Source: Halobacterium sp. KA-4
Lineage (GTDB): Archaea > Halobacteriota > Halobacteria > Halobacteriales > Halobacteriaceae
Assembly (NCBI RefSeq): GCF_021028995.1
Contig: NZ_JAJJZG010000022.1
Span: 1-43,932 of the forward strand
DNA: 43,932 nt
Reading direction: 5' to 3'
The notes beneath the pieces were generated by a model that was not told the origin of the DNA, made no database searches, and saw only the letters and a program-made list of their open reading frames with translations. Position 1 is the first letter of the stretch. Each line of letters begins with the position of its first letter. Below, one piece after another: positions 39,132-43,932 of this stretch. A program made the translations under genes and the position numbers.

Positions 39132-40541
39132 TCAGTCCGAGTCGTTGTCTGTCAGTGCAACGACGGTTCCCTGTTGGCCACCGACGTAGAGCCGGTTGCC
39201 CGTTCTCATTACGTCTTGGGGTGCGATCGAGAGGGTGGAACGCCACTGGACTTGGCCCGCCGCACGCGAAAGTGCAACTACCTCGCCATGGCCTGTCCCC
39301 TGCTCAGGATTCGTTCCGTATCCGACGACGAGCGTCTCCCCGGTAACCGCAGGCTGGCAGAGCCTGAATTCATCACCAGTACCGACCGACACGTTCCGGC
39401 CCGCGAGTGATTCACGGTGGAGCCACTCCAGTTTCCCCGTTGCCGCCTGCAACGCGAACACGACCAATTGCTCCTGCTGTTCGTAGCTCGCAGCAACGAA
39501 CACGTGATCGCCGTCAGTCGCCAACGGTGAGTAGGCTGCCGCGCCCTCGCCCGCATACCCGGGGAACTGCCATTCCACGTCCTCGCCAGCTACACCGACG
39601 GCCAACGTCTCCTGGGGGCTCGTCCCCCACACAATATCGTGTGTGAGGACCGCTTCTCGGTCACCAGTGACCACCGGATGCGACGGGAATTCGAACGGCA
39701 GGTGCGTCCGCTCAACTTCGAGGCTGCCGTCAGACAGCCGGACCGTGAACAGCGCTTGAACGTGGCCACCGTAACTCGCCCACACCCGCCGGGGAGTCAC
39801 CGCTAGGCCGTAGGGATCCTCAAGGGCAGCTTCGTCAATTTGATCGCCCAGATACAACCGCCACCGTTCGCTTCCATCGCCGGGATCGATCCCGTGCAAC
39901 CCGTAACTACTCTGAATATACACGGTCTCCGGTGTCGCTACTGGAATGGGGGAAAAATCCACCGCAGAGTTAGACGGGGATAAGAACTTCTCGGGCACGG
40001 TGTCGGCGACCTGGTCGTAGAGGTTTCGTCGCCACTAAATCGTGCCGTCACCTGCATTCACGGCGATAACATCGGTACCGCCGTCAGTCATGTAGAGCGA
40101 TCCATTGACGAGGCCACCGAATCGCGGTACTCGACGCCCCGACTGATACTGGATACGGCGGTTCCATCGGTGCTTGCCATCGATGGCATCGTAGGCACGC
40201 AGGTGGAGTTCGCTGTCGAATCGACCCGCAGTAATCACCTGGTCCGGGGTTGCAGCGACGAGTTCGCCAGAGATCAGGGAGGCGGAGGAGGTATCAGTAA
40301 TGCGGTCCTGCCACTTGATGGTCGGTGGCGTCTGAATCTTCTGGGGGCTCCGTGCTATGTTCTGTAAATCAGCGTACTTGAAGCGCCAGGTATCCGTTGA
40401 GGGCGACCAGGAGGTTCCTAGTGTATCTGGTGGGCGTTCGTTCGGGCCATTTCCGAGAGGTAACGAACTGCACCCAGCGACGCTCGCTACACCGGCGAGA
40501 CCGATTGTTCGGAGGGCATCACGCCGAGATAGGGAGGGCAT
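39132..40541 (-). pseudogene. PQQ-type beta-propeller lipoprotein, one in-frame stop
   Basis: One continuous frame of 470 codons interrupted only by TAG at 40035-40037 (after NAGDGTI, before WRRNLYDQV). The N-terminus is a Tat-type lipoprotein signal: SRRDALRTIGLAGVASVAGC (twin Arg and lipobox). Blades carry PQQ-like repeats: LRAYDAIDGKHRWNRRI, VIAVNAGDGTI/WRRNL, LHGIDPGDGSERWRLYL, VFALQAATGKLEWLHRESL, VVALSRAAGQVQWRSTL. Haloarchaeal proteins of this type are surface-exposed and of unknown substrate. A glutamic acid or glutamine codon changed to TAG would explain the interruption. Confidence 0.85.
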
Positions 40542-40624
40542 TCATAGTTGGATTTACACCAATTGGCAAAATATCTGGTGAAGGCCGTGCGTATGAGTAC
40601 TATCGCCAGTTAGTGCTCATCCTC

Positions 40625-40655
40625 ACTTACCGGCTGTTTCACCGCACATAGTATC
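40625..40655 (+). repeat. Dispersed repeat copy R7 (partial)
   Basis: ACTTACCGGCTGTTTCACC matches the start of the repeat (closest to R3), after which similarity fades. It lies upstream of the zinc-ribbon gene at 40840 and is not preceded by a same-strand gene end. Confidence 0.6.
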
Positions 40656-40839
40656 TGATCAATAGGATTTCAACAGCGCCAAATTTGTCACTCCATAGCC
40701 AGGCGATCTATGCGACAAGGTATTGAGTTGTGAGCTTCCCAAGACTGAGTCTGGAACAGTTGTGGACGCTTCTGCAGTTCTACTCGGTCGTTTCGGCGCT
40801 GACAGAAAGCCTATGACCGATAAGATGACTGCTACTGGT

Positions 40840-40986
40840 ATGCCGGAGTGCCAGAACTGTGGCAGCCACGTCACAGATGTCTACGTTCGTGTATTTACAC
40901 CGGACTCTATCGACGAGCCACGTGTGTGTCCGAACTGCGAAGACATGACTCGCAGCCGCGAAGGAGTCCGTGAGAAACGAACATGA
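40840..40986 (+). CDS. Zinc-ribbon protein (DUF7563-type, tentative)
   Basis: 48 residues from ATG 40840 (MPECQNCGSHVTDVYVRVF), with TPDSIDEPRVCPNCEDMTRS, REGVREKRT. C-x2-C twice, CQNC and CPNC, and the V-Y-V-R-V-F-T-P block fit the haloarchaeal family I remember as DUF7563. The in-frame ATG at 40813 would add nine residues. No partner gene is adjacent. Function unknown; zinc binding is secure from the cysteine pairs. Confidence 0.7.
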   Translation: MPECQNCGSHVTDVYVRVFTPDSIDEPRVCPNCEDMTRSREGVREKRT

Positions 40987-41139
40987 TCCAAGCTGTCACG
41001 TATCGCAATATCGAAAGAGCCGATGGCTGACCCCTGACAGACTGGCACTCTACAGTGTTATCAGCCTGAGGGGTGGCGGACTTCGTAAGTGACCGATGAT
41101 TCTGACCTCTTTTCTCGTCTGTCTCATCAGGATGGGCGA

Positions 41140-41340
41140 TTAGCAAGTGGTAGTGATCTCGAAGCTGGCGCCACCGCTTGGTCCATTTGTTGCCGAAACC
41201 TCCCAGCCGTGCCGACTGGCAACTTCCTCGACAATACTGAGCCCGAAGCCGGTCCCCTCGTCAGCAGTTGTATAGAGTAGTCGTCTCCTCGGTAAGTCCC
41301 GAGGTCGATAGTGTCAAAAATCTCTCGCTCAAATGAGCGA
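41140..41340 (-). pseudogene. Histidine-kinase C-terminal remnant
   Basis: On the minus strand one frame reads [45 protein letters not shown] and stops at 41140-41142. GTGFGLSIV is the G2 box of a HATPase_c domain and GGASFEI its last strand, so this is the end of a sensor kinase. The preceding part ([12 protein letters not shown]) is in another frame and nothing of the dimerisation or sensor domains remains. A dead fragment. Confidence 0.75.
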
Positions 41341-41715
41341 AACCGTTGGAGCGGGCTGGACACGAGCAAGGACAAGACGAGGAGAGACCAAGCAGGACGT
41401 CAAGCGGATTGGTGCTGGAAGCGTGGTTTCTCGTGGACGATGCAGGAGATGGCAAGATAAAGACAATCACCCTCAACCACCGCCTCCACGACTTCCAACG
41501 GGGCAATTCTTTAAAATACACCCTCTCCCCACTATTTCCAACTCTCCACAGGATGCTGGACAACAGGATGGGTTCATCGGTCGGAGGACACTCTTCGAGT
41601 GCCTCACTCCCTTTGATTTGAACCCACTACGGTTTTGGTTCTGCTGTCAACCACTTACTTGTTTCCCTATCTAGAGTGTAAATGCTGTAGACTGCACTTG
41701 TTATCCTAGTCTAGG

Positions 41716-41780
41716 TTGGAAATAATGGGGAGAGGGTGTTTTATAAGTGTTCGAGGGGTTGGAAGTCGTGGTAGGTGTGG
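41716..41780 (+). other. Origin-like repeats upstream of orc1/cdc6
   Basis: TTGGAAATAATGGGG (41716-41730) with GAGGGTGT following, and TTGGAAGTCGTGG-TAGGTGTGG (41759-41780), share the TTGGAA...GTGG/GGGTGT pattern with the boxes on the other side of the gene. Such G-rich direct boxes flanking Orc1/Cdc6 genes are the usual haloarchaeal ORB arrangement. Confidence 0.6.
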
Positions 41781-41789
41781 AACCCTCTG

Positions 41790-41798
41790 GTTTTATGC
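41790..41798 (+). promoter_or_regulatory. TATA-like box for orc1/cdc6
   Basis: GTTTTATGC lies 26-34 nt before ATG 41824, the leaderless distance. A second AT-rich box, TTTTATAAG at about 41739-41747, is farther up among the origin repeats. Confidence 0.5.
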
Positions 41799-41823
41799 CA
41801 ATCGCTGTCTCACTCCATCAGTA

Positions 41824-43125
41824 ATGACTGAGTATTTCGACGACAGCCTTGTCGAGGATGTCTTCATCAAGGACATCTCCTATCTGAAGCCGGAATACCA
41901 ACCAGACGAAATCGAAGAACGGGGCGAGGAAATGGATGAATACGTTAATCTTCTCGCTCCAATTCTGAAAGGATGGGACGCCGACAACATCTTTCTCTTC
42001 GGCGAGTCAGGTGTCGGCAAGACACTCGCCACACGAACACTCCTGCCCGAGCTACAGCAGAAAGCAGAAGACAACGGTGTGGACGTAGACATCGTGGAGA
42101 CGAACTGTTCTGGCTCGCAGTCATCGTATCAAGCCGCCATTGACATCGTCAACGAACTCCGCTCTCCGACAAGCCCACTCACAACCATCGACCTGGATGA
42201 GCCCGAACTCAGTCGCACTGGGTATCCTTCCTCAGAGGTCTACGAACAACTCTTCGAGGGGCTGGCGAACGGTGACGATTACGTCATTCTTGTTCTGGAC
42301 GAAATTGATGGGCTCGGTTCAGACGGCGAACTCCTCTACCAGCTCACTCGGGGGCAGTCTATGGGTCAACTTGACTCAGAAATCTGCATCGTCGGCATCT
42401 CCAACGACCTCTACTTTAAAAATAACATGAAAACCTCAGTGCGGGACACACTCTGTGAGTCAGAAGTTCACTTCCCAGAATACGACTCTCAAGACCTGCA
42501 GTCTATTCTTCAACGCCGAGCAGAGGACGCATTCTATGAGGACGCACTCTCCGAGGACGTTATCCCGCTTTGTGCTGCGGTCGCCACCAAGGAACACGGG
42601 AGTGCCCGTTACGCCATCCGCATCCTTCGGAAGGCAACTCAACTCGCTGAAGATGAGGTTCGGAATGCTCCAGAATCCACGCAACCGTTTGAACAAGTGA
42701 AAGAACGCCATGTCCGAGAGGCAAAACGAATCGTCGAGGAGGAGACGGTCACTCGTGGAATCAAGAATTTGAGCGATTCGCAGCGGTATCTCCTGCTGTC
42801 CATCTCCCAGTATCATGCACGAGCCGAAACACCGGCTGGCACATCGGATATTTACGCTACGTATGAAGCAACAGTCAAAGAGTATGGGAAGAGTGCTATT
42901 TCCCGGCGTGGAGCGCACAATAACCTGCTTTCAATGGTAGATAAGGGCATTCTCCACATCTCCAATAACGCTCGCAATCAGCGTGGCGTCCCAAATCGTT
43001 ACTCGCTCGTTACAGATTTGGAAACTGTAGCGTCAGCACTAGAGGAGTCAGATCAGACAGATGATGGATTTATCTTAGATGATTTGCGTGCGGAAGCGAG
43101 AGAACACGGTGTATTAGATGAGTGA
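41824..43125 (+). CDS. orc1: Orc1/Cdc6 replication initiator
   Basis: 433 residues. AAA+ ATPase: Walker A GESGVGKT (60-67), Walker B VILVLDEIDGLG (D159, E160), sensor region VGISNDLYFKNNM, arginine region VRDTLCESEVHFPEYDSQDL, lid helices HGSARYAIRILRKATQLAED, and a C-terminal winged helix (YLLLSISQYHARAETPAGTS, GAHNNLLSMVDKGILHIS). ATG 41824 is chosen because longer frames enter the origin repeats and a TATA-like box sits at the leaderless distance. It binds origin boxes and loads the replicative helicase. Flanking repeats and the accessory setting suggest it drives a plasmid or secondary origin. Confidence 0.95.
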   Translation: MTEYFDDSLVEDVFIKDISYLKPEYQPDEIEERGEEMDEYVNLLAPILKGWDADNIFLFGESGVGKTLATRTLLPELQQKAEDNGVDVDIVETNCSGSQSSYQAAIDIVNELRSPTSPLTTIDLDEPELSRTGYPSSEVYEQLFEGLANGDDYVILVLDEIDGLGSDGELLYQLTRGQSMGQLDSEICIVGISNDLYFKNNMKTSVRDTLCESEVHFPEYDSQDLQSILQRRAEDAFYEDALSEDVIPLCAAVATKEHGSARYAIRILRKATQLAEDEVRNAPESTQPFEQVKERHVREAKRIVEEETVTRGIKNLSDSQRYLLLSISQYHARAETPAGTSDIYATYEATVKEYGKSAISRRGAHNNLLSMVDKGILHISNNARNQRGVPNRYSLVTDLETVASALEESDQTDDGFILDDLRAEAREHGVLDE

Positions 43126-43133
43126 GAAGTAAG

Positions 43134-43273
43134 TTGGAAGTCGTGGGGGGTGTGTGGTTAAGAGCGTGGAACTCCTCGAAGCCGTGGAAGCATGGGTTTT
43201 CGGAGAAGTTGGAAGCCATGGGGGGTGTCTGTTATAAATATCTGCCGGGAGATGGAAGCCGTGGAAGTATGGG
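43134..43273 (+). other. Origin-like repeat cluster downstream of orc1/cdc6
   Basis: At least four related boxes in 140 nt: TTGGAAGTCGTGGGGGGTGT (43134-43153), GAAGCCGTGGAAGCATGGG (43179-43197), TTGGAAGCCATGGGGGGTGT (43209-43228) and GGAAGCCGTGGAAGTATGGG (about 43254-43273), with AT-rich GTTATAAATAT (43231-43241) between the third and fourth. Two types of box alternate. The G-runs and the position next to Orc1/Cdc6 fit ORB sites; the AT-rich stretch could be the unwinding element. Confidence 0.7.
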
Positions 43274-43519
43274 TATGGCACACGTCAGACACCATTCCGT
43301 CCCCTACTTATCCGGACTGATCCACGCCGACTTGCGATAATACGGGGAGTAACTTCTCAGAATGAGCGGGTTCTGCAGTGTAGTCGAAAACGGTGAAGCG
43401 GTGTATCGCCGGTGCTCCTCCACGGGGATGGAGGGCGAAGGGTAGTGACAGGTAATCTGGCGGCAGCGGTCTCAATTCTGGCGCCAACTCGGCGATACAC
43501 ACGGTAGTGATTACTCGTG
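43274..43519. other. Stretch without a clear gene
   Basis: No convincing ORF. A 64-codon minus-strand frame (43308-43502) has no recognised domain and no promoter; it may be a gene fragment or chance. Confidence 0.3.
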
Positions 43520-43747
43520 TTATGTATTCTTTCCGACCACTCGAATACTTTCCACAGCCAACCTACTCGCCTTCGTGCTCTCTAACTCCGGTTGTTCCCA
43601 GCGCTCCTCGATCTCCTCGGCCGCGCTCTCGAACCGGTCTGCCCGCCCGCGAAGATCGTCAAGCACGTCAGCCGGACTGTGGGCGCGCGCTCGGAGCGTG
43701 TCCTGTTCGTACGTCTCAACGTACTCCCGGTCGGTCAACGATCGCAA
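43520..43747 (-). CDS. Small charged helical protein, possibly 5'-truncated
   Basis: 75 residues from a TTG at 43747: LRSLTDREYVETYEQDTLRA, RAHSPADVLDDLRGRADRFE, SAAEEIEERWEQPELESTKA, SRLAVESIRVVGKNT. It is mostly charged helix, with no membrane segment or motif. The frame stays open for 13 more codons upstream, through the IS1595-like end at 43756, before a TGA, so the true start may have been cut off. Function unknown. Confidence 0.45.
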   Translation of the reverse strand: MRSLTDREYVETYEQDTLRARAHSPADVLDDLRGRADRFESAAEEIEERWEQPELESTKASRLAVESIRVVGKNT

Positions 43748-43755
43748 AACATCGT

Positions 43756-43787
43756 CGCTCTTCCGTAGGAGATTGTTGATACAGTTC
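43756..43787 (+). mobile_element. IS1595-type element end (second copy)
   Basis: TCGCTCTTCCGTAGGAGATT followed by GTTGATACAG matches the left end of the IS1595-type element at 11875 (TCGCTCTTGCGTAGGAGATT, GTGGATACTG) with about three differences in 30. The rest would lie beyond the right edge or is lost; the 145 nt after it hold no recognisable transposase. Confidence 0.55.
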
Positions 43788-43932
43788 TCTCAAAGGGATT
43801 GAGGATCATCCGTCTTTAGTTAAGCGAGAAACCGCGTGATAGCGGCGGCTTATCGAGGCACCTTTCGGAAGGAATGAGGAAGTCCAGTCTGTGCACGACA
43901 AGGACTCCTCATCTCGGATTATGCGTCGGCTC

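Noticed and set aside
40035-40037. TAG read as pyrrolysine in the propeller protein
   Set aside because: Haloarchaea are not known to use pyrrolysine in this way and no catalytic need exists in a propeller lipoprotein; a nonsense mutation is simpler.
41333-41674. 113- and 91-codon plus-strand ORFs between the kinase remnant and orc1/cdc6
   Set aside because: Basic, low-complexity translations without motifs; upstream part overlaps the minus-strand kinase remnant.
43134-43273. Possible CRISPR array next to orc1/cdc6
   Set aside because: Repeats are of two types, short, and without regular unique spacers; origin boxes explain them better.
43848-43885. Sequence like the conserved GAGGAAGTCC core of RNase P RNA
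   Set aside because: The usual core has one more A, no second conserved region follows, and the context is a mobile-element edge.

Overview
The window is haloarchaeal (class Halobacteria). The proteins are strongly acidic (many D/E runs), most small genes look leaderless with a TATA-like box about 25-30 nt before the start codon, and the gene families are typical of the group (TBP, Orc1/Cdc6, DUF1931 histone fold, PadR, haloarchaeal zinc-ribbon microproteins). An Orc1/Cdc6 gene flanked by repeated origin-like boxes, an extra TBP gene, several IS families and many broken genes suggest a megaplasmid or a secondary replicon region rather than core chromosome.

Layout. 0-15 kb is a defence and mobile-element zone. 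It holds a transposase end that truncates a PD-(D/E)XK nuclease, a 2853-residue multidomain helicase/nuclease protein, an IS5-type element with a 9-bp target duplication, an IS6-type element with an 8-bp duplication and two nonsense codons, an IS1595-type element, an Mrr-like restriction endonuclease and a coiled-coil acidic protein. 15-20 kb carries small membrane proteins, a decayed DUF433/DUF5615-type toxin-antitoxin pair and a compact three-gene ABC exporter operon (permease-ATPase-permease). 20-28 kb carries a PadR regulator, a hairpin-rich tract, a BNR-repeat protein, a tnpB remnant, an exporter permease, a DUF2178 membrane protein with its XRE regulator behind a double palindrome, a string of tiny membrane-protein genes and an exporter ATPase. 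28-38 kb carries further small membrane and zinc proteins, an intact solitary tnpB, a SpoVT/AbrB-like protein, a lipoprotein/S49 protease/DUF4350 operon, a DUF1931 histone-fold gene and a frameshifted PadR paralogue. 38-44 kb carries TBP, a PQQ-type propeller lipoprotein split by one stop codon, a histidine-kinase remnant, Orc1/Cdc6 with origin-like repeats, and a second IS1595-type end.

The most unusual structure is a diverged repeat with a 71-nt core, found in eight copies (one shortened, one partial). Five copies start 14-39 nt after the stop codon of a small membrane-protein gene, on the same strand. In four copies the two ends are inverted repeats, and their sequence covaries (GAGCG/CGCTC in some, TACCG/CGGTA in another). 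In 25.3-26.8 kb the order is gene-repeat four times in a row, like a cassette array or a set of shared 3' elements. The second outstanding item is the giant protein. It joins an SF2 helicase and HNH-associated repeats to a complete DUF4011-SF1 helicase-Vsr-like nuclease-DUF3320 core, which suggests a single-polypeptide antiviral system.

Functionally, the region pairs defence (giant helicase/nuclease, Mrr, TnpB) with membrane export and surface-quality functions (two ABC systems, lipoprotein/SppA operon) and its own replication and transcription genes (Orc1/Cdc6, TBP, histone-fold protein, PadR). All assignments come from reading the sequence and from recalled family signatures; no database search was run.
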